DNA of 7,555 nt from Bacteroidales bacterium (GCA_027451265.1 DAIDJT010000127.1:1-7555); one strand, 5' to 3'. Positions 1 through 6,947 are shown, numbered from the stretch's first letter. Numbers and translations are program-made. Notes: generated by a model from the letters alone, not told the origin.

Positions 1-540
1 TACGGCCCCAACGGCATCGGCGTACTCTACGGCAAGGCTGACATGCTCAACGAGCTGCCACCTTACCAGGGCGGTGGCGACATGGTGGCGAACGTCACAT
101 TTGAAAAAACGACTTACAATGTGTTACCCTTCAAGTTTGAAGCCGGCACGACTAATTTCACCGGTGCAATAGGACTGGCCGCCGCTCTTGACTACCTCAC
201 TGCACTGGGCCGCGGGGCTGTAGCAGAAAGGGAACGGACGTTATTAGCCCTGGCCACAACCGGGCTATCTGCCATTGAGGGTATCCGCATTTACGGCACC
301 GCACCGCACAAGGTCTCGGTAATCTCATTCCTTCCGGGAACGATTCACCAGTATGATGCCGGCATGATTCTTGACAAGATGGGAATTGCGGTCAGGACGG
401 GAACACACTGCGCACAGCCGTTAATGGAACGATACGGCATAACGGGGAATATCAGGGCTTCGATAGCCTTCTACAACACTGAGGAGGAGATTGAGGCACT
501 GGTGAAAGGCGTAAGGAAGGTGACCGAAATGTTCGCATGA
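1..540 (+). CDS. sufS: Cysteine desulfurase SufS, C-terminal part (5' truncated by window edge)
   Basis: Reading is open from the first base in frame 1 and gives 179 residues before the TGA stop; a full SufS has about 400, so more than half the gene lies to the left. The first residues (YGPNGIGVLYGK) are those that follow the PLP-binding lysine in class V aminotransferase-fold desulfurases, so the lysine itself is just outside. The catalytic cysteine is present at bases 409-411 in the motif RTGTHCAQPLM, the SufS-type (group II) active-site loop rather than the longer IscS/NifS loop. SufS removes sulfur from L-cysteine, leaving alanine, and carries it as a persulfide on this cysteine for transfer to SufE. 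sufE follows after 9 bases, consistent with one operon. The first ATG in view (base 43) is internal, not the start. Identification is firm. Confidence 0.96.
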   Translation, partial: YGPNGIGVLYGKADMLNELPPYQGGGDMVANVTFEKTTYNVLPFKFEAGTTNFTGAIGLAAALDYLTALGRGAVAERERTLLALATTGLSAIEGIRIYGTAPHKVSVISFLPGTIHQYDAGMILDKMGIAVRTGTHCAQPLMERYGITGNIRASIAFYNTEEEIEALVKGVRKVTEMFA

Positions 541-549
541 TATAATATA

Positions 550-978
550 ATGACTATTAACGAAATACAGGATCAGATCATTGATGAGTTCACCCAGTTC
601 GGAGACTGGATGGAGAGGTATGAGTATCTCATCGACCTGGGCAGGTCGCTCGGTCCTTTTGATGAGAGGCACAAGACTCCGGAGTACCTGATAGAGGGCT
701 GCCAGAGCAAGGTGTGGCTCTACCCGTCATTTGAAAACGGCATCATAACCTTCTCCGCCGAGAGCGATGCGCTGATCACCAGGGGTATAGTAGCTCTGCT
801 GGTACGGGTCTTTTCGGGACGCACCCCGGCAGAGATAGTCGACGCCAATATCTATTTCATTGAGAAGATCGGCCTGAGGGAGAACCTCTCCCCCACCCGG
901 TCAAACGGCCTCCTGGCAATGATGAAACAGATGCGTCTGTACGCCCTGGCTTATAAATCAAAACAGGAACAGTCATGA
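550..978 (+). CDS. sufE: SufE, sulfur acceptor for SufS
   Basis: A 142-residue cytoplasmic protein of normal SufE length. The sulfur-accepting cysteine is C51 in the motif EGCQSKVWL (residues 49-57), the hallmark of the SufE/CsdE family. The N-terminal helix (INEIQDQIIDEF) and the C-terminal part (GLRENLSPTRSNGLLAMMKQMR, about residues 108-129) also match family pattern. SufE takes persulfide sulfur from the SufS cysteine, stimulates the desulfurase and passes sulfur to the SufBCD scaffold. The ATG at 550 comes 9 bases after the sufS stop; the spacer is AT-rich without a Shine-Dalgarno sequence, as is usual in Bacteroidota. The end overlaps the next gene by 4 bases (ATGA), so translational coupling is likely. 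Confidence 0.96.
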   Translation: MTINEIQDQIIDEFTQFGDWMERYEYLIDLGRSLGPFDERHKTPEYLIEGCQSKVWLYPSFENGIITFSAESDALITRGIVALLVRVFSGRTPAEIVDANIYFIEKIGLRENLSPTRSNGLLAMMKQMRLYALAYKSKQEQS

Positions 979-1295
979 ACACTCAGGAGATACAGGAGAC
1001 TGAAGCACGCATAGTTGGCGTACTCAGGAGCATCTTTGACCCCGAGATACCGGTAAACATCTATGACCTCGGCCTCATCTACGAAATCAGGGTTGACGAG
1101 GAGCAGATTGCGCATGTCACGATGACACTGACTGCTCCCAACTGCCCTATGGCTGAGGATCTCGTTGAGGAGGTCAGCTACAAGGTTGCCGGTATCAAAG
1201 GGGTTAAGGACTGTGACCTCAAGCTTACCTTCACCCCGCCGTGGGACCGCAGCATGCTGAGTGACGAGGCAAAGTTGGAGCTGGGATTGCTCTAG
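975..1295 (+). CDS. sufT: SufT-like DUF59/MIP18 iron-sulfur assembly protein
   Basis: A 106-residue single-domain DUF59 (MIP18) protein. Visible family motifs are DPEIPVNIYDLGLIY (residues 22-36), the TLTAPNCPMAEDL segment (51-63) with the conserved cysteine C57, and the C-terminal WDRSMLSDEAKLELGL (90-105). Members at the end of suf operons are called SufT and act as auxiliary factors in iron-sulfur cluster maturation or transfer; the precise step is less settled than for SufS and SufE. The ATG overlaps the sufE stop codon (ATGA, 975-978), which fixes the start and supports co-transcription. The stop is TAG at 1293-1295. The last 60 or so bases of the gene are repeated in degraded form directly downstream (1297-1358). 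PaaD-like DUF59 proteins are the main alternative family, but the suf context argues against them. Confidence 0.92.
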   Translation: MNTQEIQETEARIVGVLRSIFDPEIPVNIYDLGLIYEIRVDEEQIAHVTMTLTAPNCPMAEDLVEEVSYKVAGIKGVKDCDLKLTFTPPWDRSMLSDEAKLELGLL

Positions 1296-1296
1296 A

Positions 1297-1358
1297 CCCG
1301 TCATAGGACCACAGCACACTGAGCGAGCAAGCAAAACATGACATGGGATTGCTTTGAA
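1297..1358 (+). pseudogene. Eroded tandem copy of the sufT 3' end
   Basis: This stretch aligns without gaps to 1235-1296, the end of sufT, at an offset of exactly 62 bases. Over the core (1244-1293 against 1306-1355) I count 36 identical bases of 50. Read in the frame matching sufT, the copy gives DHSTLSEQAKHDMGLL followed by a stop, against DRSMLSDEAKLELGLL followed by a stop. Of the 16 residues, 9 are identical and several changes are conservative (D/E, E/D, L/M, R/H); the stop is in the same place. The tryptophan codon of sufT is a TAG in the copy, and nothing of the rest of the gene is present, so it is not a functional gene. It is either a partial tandem duplication or the tail of a lost second DUF59 gene. 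Confidence 0.72.
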
Positions 1359-1384
1359 AATTATGTAACTTTACCAGTACAGGA

Positions 1385-1542
1385 AGAGTACCCAGAGATC
1401 CGGATATTGGCCTACGCGCTTGACTGAGAATACTTTGAGATTCGGACACTGACCGGGGTACCTGACTGAGACATATCTGTGATCCGGACATTGACCGGTG
1501 TACTTAACTGAGACTGCTCTTAAATCCGTACCGTGACCGATG
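1385..1542. repeat. Degenerate 42-bp tandem repeat array upstream of and into queG
   Basis: Units begin at 1397, 1439, 1481 and 1523, exactly 42 bases apart. Each opens with a version of GATCCGGA, has GACCG about 10 bases later, and the three full units share CTGAG about 28-32 bases in. By eye, units 1 and 2 match at 26 of 42 bases, units 2 and 3 at 32 of 42, and the start of unit 4 matches unit 3 at 15 of 20. A short stretch before unit 1 (about 1385-1396) resembles the tail of a further unit. Unit 4 fades out inside the queG coding sequence; its GTG at 1533 is the queG start. No strong hairpin or palindromic operator was seen apart from short sites such as ACCGGT and GGTACC. Function is unknown; the array may simply be decayed duplication. 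Confidence 0.72.
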
Positions 1543-2486
1543 CCCATAAAATAGCACTCACCTGGAAAATCCGCGAGAACCTGCGGATGGAAGGCTTTGA
1601 TATTTACGGCATTACTCAGGCAACAGCCCATCATGAAGACAGTACCCACATAGCTGATTGGATCGCAGCCGGGAAAAACGGTTCAATGGGATTCCTTGAG
1701 AGAAACCTCGACAAAAGGGGAGATATAACCACGCTGGTTGAAGGTGCCAGATCAGTAATTGTGGCCGGAATACGCTATTACAGCAATGACTCTCCTGCCG
1801 GTGAAGATAACTATTTCGTCAGCCGCTATGCGCGTGTAAGGGATTACCACCAGGTAATAGAAGAAAAGCTGACCCGGGTTCAGAAGATAATTAAGAAAGA
1901 GATGCCTGATGCGGTTTCCCGGGCATTCTGCGATGCCGGTCCCGTCACCGAAAAGACATGGGCCATCCGTTCCGGGCTGGGATGGCGCGGCAAACACAGC
2001 CTTGTAATCAATAAGGATATTGGCTCATTCTTCTTCCTGGGTGAGATAGTAACCACGGCAGAATTCATTTATGACAACGCAACATCACGTGACCGGTGCG
2101 GCGAGTGTACACTCTGCCTCGAAGCCTGCCCCACCGGGGCCATTTGCAGCGACCGGACAATTGATGCCCGCCGTTGCATTGCATACCTCACAATAGAACA
2201 TGAGGGTATTATACCTGAAGAATTCAGGGGAAAGACCGAAAAAATAATTTTCGGCTGCGACCGCTGCCAGGAAGTGTGCCCCTGGAACAGGAAGGCTGTC
2301 CGGTATTCAGATAAAGAACTGATACCTGATTTTCCTGTCACCTCCCTGACAAGAAAAGAGTGGCACAGCCTCACACCCGATGAGTTTAAAAGAATCTTCC
2401 GATCATCGCCAGTAAAGCGGACAGGCTATGAAAAGATCCGGAGAAATATTGATTTCGTCGATCACCGGTCACCCGGAGAGAATTGA
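1533..2486 (+). CDS. queG: Epoxyqueuosine reductase QueG (short form)
   Basis: A cytoplasmic, cobalamin-dependent iron-sulfur enzyme that reduces epoxyqueuosine to queuosine in the tRNA anticodon wobble position, the last step of queuosine synthesis. The 317 residues show the family order: an N-terminal helix leading into GFDIYGIT (21-28), a DUF1730 region, the active-site segment CDAGPVTEKTWA (133-144) with conserved aspartate D134 proposed as proton donor, then GLGWRGKHSL (148-157). A bacterial ferredoxin-type pair of [4Fe-4S] sites follows: C189, C192, C195, C199 in CGECTLCLEACP, and C242, C245, C249 in CDRCQEVCPWN, with C215 between. It lacks the long C-terminal HEAT-like extension of the roughly 380-residue enzymes. 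The start is taken as GTG 1533 because an in-frame TAA stands at 1521-1523 and the next ATG (1587) would remove most of the first helix. No Shine-Dalgarno sequence is evident. Identification is firm, the start fairly so. Confidence 0.95.
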   Translation: MTDAHKIALTWKIRENLRMEGFDIYGITQATAHHEDSTHIADWIAAGKNGSMGFLERNLDKRGDITTLVEGARSVIVAGIRYYSNDSPAGEDNYFVSRYARVRDYHQVIEEKLTRVQKIIKKEMPDAVSRAFCDAGPVTEKTWAIRSGLGWRGKHSLVINKDIGSFFFLGEIVTTAEFIYDNATSRDRCGECTLCLEACPTGAICSDRTIDARRCIAYLTIEHEGIIPEEFRGKTEKIIFGCDRCQEVCPWNRKAVRYSDKELIPDFPVTSLTRKEWHSLTPDEFKRIFRSSPVKRTGYEKIRRNIDFVDHRSPGEN

Positions 2487-2550
2487 GATCCCTCCTGGTT
2501 TCTGGCCAACAAGGACTCAGTAATTCCAGTTTGCTGTTCATTGATAAATC

Positions 2551-2565
2551 AACCCACTCCGGGTT
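2551..2565. other. Small hairpin in the convergent spacer
   Basis: AACCC and GGGTT are separated by five bases, a 5-bp stem midway between the queG stop and the pump-gene stop. There is no T-run on either side, so a factor-independent terminator is not well supported. It may contribute weakly to transcript ends from both directions. Confidence 0.25.
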
Positions 2566-2576
2566 AGCTGCCTGAC

Positions 2577-2616
2577 AGCAACTTAATCCACGCCGGGCAG
2601 CCTCCCCGCAGTTGCT
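2577..2616. terminator. Possible bidirectional hairpin between convergent genes
   Basis: AGCAACT (2577-2583) and AGTTGCT (2610-2616) are perfect 7-base inverted repeats. Within them CGGG (2594-2597) can pair with CCCG (2605-2608), giving a two-tier stem with an internal loop. It lies where transcripts of queG and of the minus-strand pump operon converge, and its right arm overlaps the pump stop codon (2615-2617). No clear T-run follows on either strand, so the terminator call is tentative. Confidence 0.3.
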
Positions 2617-5600
2617 ATTCAACCATCAGCCGTTCAATATCAAGCTTCTGCCTGTATCCCTTCCGGCCTTTTCCCGAATGGAGGATCTTGTACATTACAG
2701 GCACCACAATCAACGTCAGGAAAGTTGATAACAGCATACCTCCGATTATAACCCATGCCAGGCCGTTCCTCAGTTCAGCTCCTGACCCTTTTGAGAGGGC
2801 AACCGGAAGCATCCCTATAATTGTCGAAAGCGCTGTCATGAGAATCGGACGGGTACGGATCCGCACCGCCTGTATAAGAGCATCATTGATTTCCTTTCCT
2901 TCCTTTAAAGCATCATTGGCAAAGTCAACCAGCAGAATTGCGTTCTTACCGACGAGGCCGATAAGCATTACAAGTCCCAGCATGCCGTAAACGCTGAGTG
3001 CAGTGTTCGTCATTGCCAGCGCCAGGATAGCCCCGAGGATGGCAAGCGGAATGGAAAACAGAACGGCAAACGGATCCGTCCAGTTATTATACAGGACCAC
3101 AAGCGAAAGGTAAATAAGGATAATCGACAGTAAAAGCGCCCCGGTCATGACAGTCATTGAATCACCCATTGACTGCATATCGCCGGTTACAACCAGTTTG
3201 GTCCCCTGCGGCTTTTTCATCTTGTCAATCCGGTCTTTGAATTCCTGTGAAACATCTCCTGAAGTTGCGCCAAGAACCTGTGTACGGATAGTGACAGAAC
3301 TGTTCCGGTTGAATCTTTCAAGCCTGCTCGGACCGGTTCCGAGACTGATTTCAGCAAACTGTGACAACCTGATTGCCTCACCCCTGCTGTTCATAAAGGT
3401 AAGGTTACTGACATCGTCCACCTGTTCCCTGTATGCCTTGTCAGCTCTTATATTAATATCATATTCATAGTTGTTTTCTGTATACTTGAGCGAGTTGTTT
3501 CCCTGGTAGGTCATCTGCATTGTAAAACCGACATTGTCAAGCGTCAGGCCAAGTGCCGACATCTTATCCCGGTCAACGGAAACATTAATTTCCGGTGTTC
3601 CCCTTTCAACTGACAGTTCCTGCTGCATGGTGCCCGGAATTGAACGCATCACCTCAAGGGCCTGGTCGGCGAAGATCATCACGGAATCGGCATTGTTGCC
3701 GGTGATCACGTACTCAACAGCCGCTTTTGCAGCCTGACCCGTCACGGCAACACTGAAGATCTTTACTTTCGCATCAACAAGGTAATCAGACAGAGGCTTC
3801 TTGATTTTTGCAATGTATAGTTTGGTGTTCTCTTCACGCTGTCTTGCAGGCACAAGCTTCACATTAAGCTCTGCCAGGTATGGTGTTCCCTGCGTGCTCT
3901 GGGTGTTGTCACTTGTAAGCCCTACCATTGTGACAACCTTGGTAACCTCGGGTTTTACCCGGAACCAGTCTTCAGCTTTCCTTACAAGTGCATTCGATTC
4001 CTCAAGGGAGATATCCTTGGGCATTTCCAGCTGTACTATAAACTCCCCCCTGTCAACGTCAGGCAGGAACTCAAACCCGATGAAGCCCAACGGGAAAAGT
4101 GAAAACACAGCAACCGTAATTGCAAGAATGATCAGGGCAAGCCATCTTTTGTGAAAAAGGGCCCACTTCAATAACCCCGAAACCCAGAGTCCGAATGCCT
4201 CGATCAGTTTTTCAAACCATATCAGGAACTTCTGATAAAGGTTTTTTCCTGTCAGTACCTGGATATTACCGTACCTGGAAGTAAGGAGGGGCACGAGTGT
4301 AAGAGCAGCAAGAAGGCTGACGAGGATCGAGAAAATTATCACCCCGCAGAACTGTCTCAGGATGTCCGACACAAGCGTGTTTGTCAGGGCAATGGGCAGG
4401 AAAACAATTACCAGGACAATGGTTATTGAGATAACTGTAAATCCGATTTCCCTGATTGCATCCCATGAGGCCCTCACCCGGTTTTTACCCATCTCGATAT
4501 GCCGGTACACGTTTTCTATTACCACGATTGCATCGTCTACAAGCACCCCGATGACAAGTGAGAGACCAAGCAATGACATCAGGTTAAGCGAAAAATGAAA
4601 CAGGCTCATGCCGATGAACGTCGAAATCAGTGAAACGGGCACGACAATCATCACCACTATGGCATTCCTGAAATTGTGGAGGAAAAGCAACATTACCAGC
4701 GAGACGAGCAATACTGCCAGGAGAAGGTCAGTCAGCACTGAAGAGATCGACTCACGGGTGAAGTCGGTAGAGTCCTGTGCAATCTCCATTTTAAGGTTGT
4801 TTTCGGAGTATTCATTTTCGAGTGATGCAATTGTCTTCCGGATATTATCGCTTACATCAACAGCATTGGCATCCGACTGCTTGTATATATTGATGAGTAT
4901 TGCATCTTCCCCGTTAACCCGGGCGAGGCTGGAGGGATCCTTGATTGCATCCGTGATTTCCGCTATATCCTGCAACCTTATCTGTGAACCTGTCTGAGTT
5001 GTCATCACCACAAGGTTCCTGATTTCATCAACGCTCGCGAATTTACCTGAAAGACGGACCGCTGTCTGGGTCTCCGGATTCCGGATGCTGCCTGTCGGGA
5101 AATCAAGATTTGAAGATCTTATGACTCCCTGTATCTGGGCAGGTGTGACACCAAGAGCCCGCATCCGCGTGGCATCGAGATTTACCTGTATCTCCCTCTG
5201 CAATCCTCCGATCAGAGTCCCTTTTGAGACCCCTTTAATTCCGGAGAGCTGCGGGAGAATCCGCTTGTCCATCAGGTCAAAAAACTGCGTCGCTTCAAGA
5301 TCCGATGTCGCTGATAAAATAATTATTGCCTTATCATCAACAGTTACCTTGGAAATAACCGGCGACAGAACAGAAACCGGCAGCTGCGATCTTTTTGCAT
5401 CAATATAGTTCTGGGCATCGGTTATTGATTTGTCTATGTCAGTGCCGTACTTGAACGTGACAAAGAGCATTGACATGCTCTCATAGGAATATGACTGTAT
5501 CTTGTCAATGCCTTCCATGCTTGAGAGAGCATCCTCAACTTTGCGGGTGACGGAATTCTCCACTTCCGTGGGTGATGCACCCGGGTAAATGATCTGGACA

Positions 5601-5737
5601 TTTATAACCGGGGGAGTGAATTTCGGCATCAGCTCGGCGCTCAGGCTTCTGTAGCTGATATAACCGAGGATCGAAAGAACCGAAAACAAGACAATTACAT
5701 ATATCGGTCGCTTTATTGATATTTCTGATATTTTCAT
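2615..5737 (-). CDS. RND-family multidrug efflux permease, inner-membrane pump (HAE1 type)
   Basis: A complete 1040-residue AcrB/MexB-like permease, the usual length. It shows the two-fold RND layout: a first membrane helix (about 11-30), a large periplasmic porter loop (31-335), a block of membrane helices (336-490), a helix near 533-552, a second porter loop (553-862) and a final helix block (863-1016). The proton-relay aspartates are D401 and D402 in GVLVDDAIVVIEN, with K931 in GLVGKNAILLVDF, and R961 and T968 in the RTRPILMTAL segment, all at positions expected for AcrB-type pumps. The DD pair fits drug or amphiphile export rather than heavy-metal CusA pumps. Substrate cannot be read from the sequence. 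The protein would act as a trimer with the adaptor encoded 50 bases upstream and the TolC-like channel before that. The ATG has no obvious Shine-Dalgarno sequence; KRPIYVIVLFSVL near the N-terminus matches family starts. Confidence 0.96.
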   Translation of the reverse strand: MKISEISIKRPIYVIVLFSVLSILGYISYRSLSAELMPKFTPPVINVQIIYPGASPTEVENSVTRKVEDALSSMEGIDKIQSYSYESMSMLFVTFKYGTDIDKSITDAQNYIDAKRSQLPVSVLSPVISKVTVDDKAIIILSATSDLEATQFFDLMDKRILPQLSGIKGVSKGTLIGGLQREIQVNLDATRMRALGVTPAQIQGVIRSSNLDFPTGSIRNPETQTAVRLSGKFASVDEIRNLVVMTTQTGSQIRLQDIAEITDAIKDPSSLARVNGEDAILINIYKQSDANAVDVSDNIRKTIASLENEYSENNLKMEIAQDSTDFTRESISSVLTDLLLAVLLVSLVMLLFLHNFRNAIVVMIVVPVSLISTFIGMSLFHFSLNLMSLLGLSLVIGVLVDDAIVVIENVYRHIEMGKNRVRASWDAIREIGFTVISITIVLVIVFLPIALTNTLVSDILRQFCGVIIFSILVSLLAALTLVPLLTSRYGNIQVLTGKNLYQKFLIWFEKLIEAFGLWVSGLLKWALFHKRWLALIILAITVAVFSLFPLGFIGFEFLPDVDRGEFIVQLEMPKDISLEESNALVRKAEDWFRVKPEVTKVVTMVGLTSDNTQSTQGTPYLAELNVKLVPARQREENTKLYIAKIKKPLSDYLVDAKVKIFSVAVTGQAAKAAVEYVITGNNADSVMIFADQALEVMRSIPGTMQQELSVERGTPEINVSVDRDKMSALGLTLDNVGFTMQMTYQGNNSLKYTENNYEYDINIRADKAYREQVDDVSNLTFMNSRGEAIRLSQFAEISLGTGPSRLERFNRNSSVTIRTQVLGATSGDVSQEFKDRIDKMKKPQGTKLVVTGDMQSMGDSMTVMTGALLLSIILIYLSLVVLYNNWTDPFAVLFSIPLAILGAILALAMTNTALSVYGMLGLVMLIGLVGKNAILLVDFANDALKEGKEINDALIQAVRIRTRPILMTALSTIIGMLPVALSKGSGAELRNGLAWVIIGGMLLSTFLTLIVVPVMYKILHSGKGRKGYRQKLDIERLMVE

Positions 5738-5787
5738 CTGTGATTCATTTAGTCATGTCAGAACTTTACTCTTTCCGGATCGGCAGC

Positions 5788-6849
5788 TTACCGGTCTGCT
5801 TTTTTCTTTACGGTCACTCCGTCCGATACATTGATGAGTCCTGAGACCACTATACTGTCACCGGACTGGAGCCCGCTGAGTATCTCTACCTTATTGCCTG
5901 TCATGGCACCAACAGTCACTTCCTTTTCAGAAGCCCTGCCATTATTGACAGTATAAACCTTCGCATTTTTCACACTCCCGGTGATGGCGCTCCTGGGAAT
6001 CATTATTACATTCTGATTTGCCTCAATATCAAAATTCGCGGTTATGTACATTCCGGCTTTCAGTTCCTTCTTGTCACGGCCTGAAACAGATATTTCAACC
6101 GGATAATTAAGGGACCTGTCAGCCTTTGATCCGACATACGTAATAGTCCCCGGGTATTCCTCGCCGGGAAATGCATCACACTTGATTCTTACATTCTTCC
6201 CTTTTTCAAGGAGAAGCACCTGTCGCTCCGTGACATTGCACCATGCCCTGAGCTGGGAATCATCAATAATATCGAAAAGCCTTGCACCCGGATTGAGATA
6301 GGCTCCGACCTCGACATATCGCTTAATTATTGTACCTGAAATCGGCGATTTGATCTTCGCATCGGCAAGACGGCGCTTGCTGCTGATATATCTGCTCTCT
6401 GCAGCAATGAACTGCGTCCTTATGGTTTCAAGCTGCTGATCGGTCACTCCACCGCTCCTGTTCGCATTGGTAAACCGTTCAAGATCTGTCTTAAGGGCAT
6501 TATATGCTGCCTCGCTGGCTGCAAAATCAGCTTTCAACATCTCATCATCGGCCTGGACAAGTACCTGGCCCTTGCTGACATGAGTCCCTTCATCGGCCAA
6601 TACTTCAAGAACCCGTCCTGATACATCGGATACAAAGGAGAGCTCGCGGAACGGCTCGAGAGAACCATTGGATGAAAAGCTCATGTTTGCCTGTTCTTCT
6701 TTCACCACATCCAACCCCACGGTTACACTTGTTGATGCCTCCGAGGCAATCTGCGTTTTTTCAAAACTGCGCTTCTTATTGATAACCAGAATTATGGCAA
6801 TTACTGCTATCAGGCCTGTTACTGCGATAATTGATATTAGTTTTTTCAT
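5788..6849 (-). CDS. Periplasmic adaptor (membrane-fusion protein) of the RND efflux system
   Basis: A 353-residue HlyD/AcrA-type adaptor. An N-terminal hydrophobic segment (about 3-24) after MKK acts as an uncleaved anchor or signal; no lipobox cysteine is present, so it is not a lipoprotein. Two halves of the lipoyl-like barrel-sandwich are visible at about 70-101 (VSGRVLEVLADEGTHVSKGQ) and 166-195 (IKSPISGTIIKRYVEVGAYL). They flank a short alpha-hairpin (about 103-163). A beta-barrel region (about 197-275) and a membrane-proximal domain (about 278-350) follow. The protein would bridge the RND pump and the outer-membrane channel. Its gene sits between them, 50 bases from the permease and 98 bases from the outer-membrane gene, all on one strand. 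Two periplasmic cysteines (C204, C224) are somewhat unusual. The start ATG is followed by the expected MKKLI signal anchor; the preceding sequence is AT-rich with a GGAGG too far upstream (16 bases) to be a normal ribosome binding site. Confidence 0.94.
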   Translation of the reverse strand: MKKLISIIAVTGLIAVIAIILVINKKRSFEKTQIASEASTSVTVGLDVVKEEQANMSFSSNGSLEPFRELSFVSDVSGRVLEVLADEGTHVSKGQVLVQADDEMLKADFAASEAAYNALKTDLERFTNANRSGGVTDQQLETIRTQFIAAESRYISSKRRLADAKIKSPISGTIIKRYVEVGAYLNPGARLFDIIDDSQLRAWCNVTERQVLLLEKGKNVRIKCDAFPGEEYPGTITYVGSKADRSLNYPVEISVSGRDKKELKAGMYITANFDIEANQNVIMIPRSAITGSVKNAKVYTVNNGRASEKEVTVGAMTGNKVEILSGLQSGDSIVVSGLINVSDGVTVKKKADR

Positions 6850-6947
6850 GATTTTGAAGATTTTGCCTCCCCTGGTTGCCCTGGCGGGACTCCAGGCTCT
6901 GCATTGTCTGAATTATTTGATTTTTTGAATATTTTCTGTTTGACTGA

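Noticed and set aside
541..549. TATAATATA between sufS and sufE, resembling a sigma-70 -10 box.
   Set aside because: It is a 9-base spacer inside a tight operon with no matching upstream box, and Bacteroidota promoters use a different consensus. More likely the AT-rich ribosome landing site of sufE.
996..1100. Possible origin of the 42-bp units from the DPEIPVNIYD-coding part of sufT, since one frame of the units reads DPDI and both contain ACCGGT.
   Set aside because: Gap-free matching is only about 15 of 42 bases, close to chance. The sufT 3' end gives a better ordered set of anchors.
1296..1532. Bacteroidota-type promoter (TTTG about 20 bases before TAnnTTTG) for queG.
   Set aside because: TTTG occurs at 1353-1356 and TACTTTG at 1431-1437, but no pair has the right spacing and sequence.
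1397..1542. CRISPR array or direct-repeat phage element.
   Set aside because: Units are contiguous, degenerate and have no unique spacers; there are no cas genes.
1371..1649. Minus-strand open frame of 92 codons crossing the repeat array and the 5' end of queG, with 14-residue periodic repeats.
   Set aside because: Its periodicity follows from the 42-bp DNA repeat, half of it is antisense to well-conserved queG coding sequence, and the protein resembles no family I know. Not called as a gene.
2688..5408. Several plus-strand open frames of 60-130 codons opposite the RND pump gene.
   Set aside because: They are antisense shadows of a clearly conserved 1040-residue protein and show no family motifs.
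6880..6896. CCTGG and CCAGG hairpin in the 98-base gap between the outer-membrane gene and the adaptor gene.
   Set aside because: A 5-bp stem with a 7-base loop and no T-run; too weak to call an attenuator or processing site, although the gap is otherwise empty.
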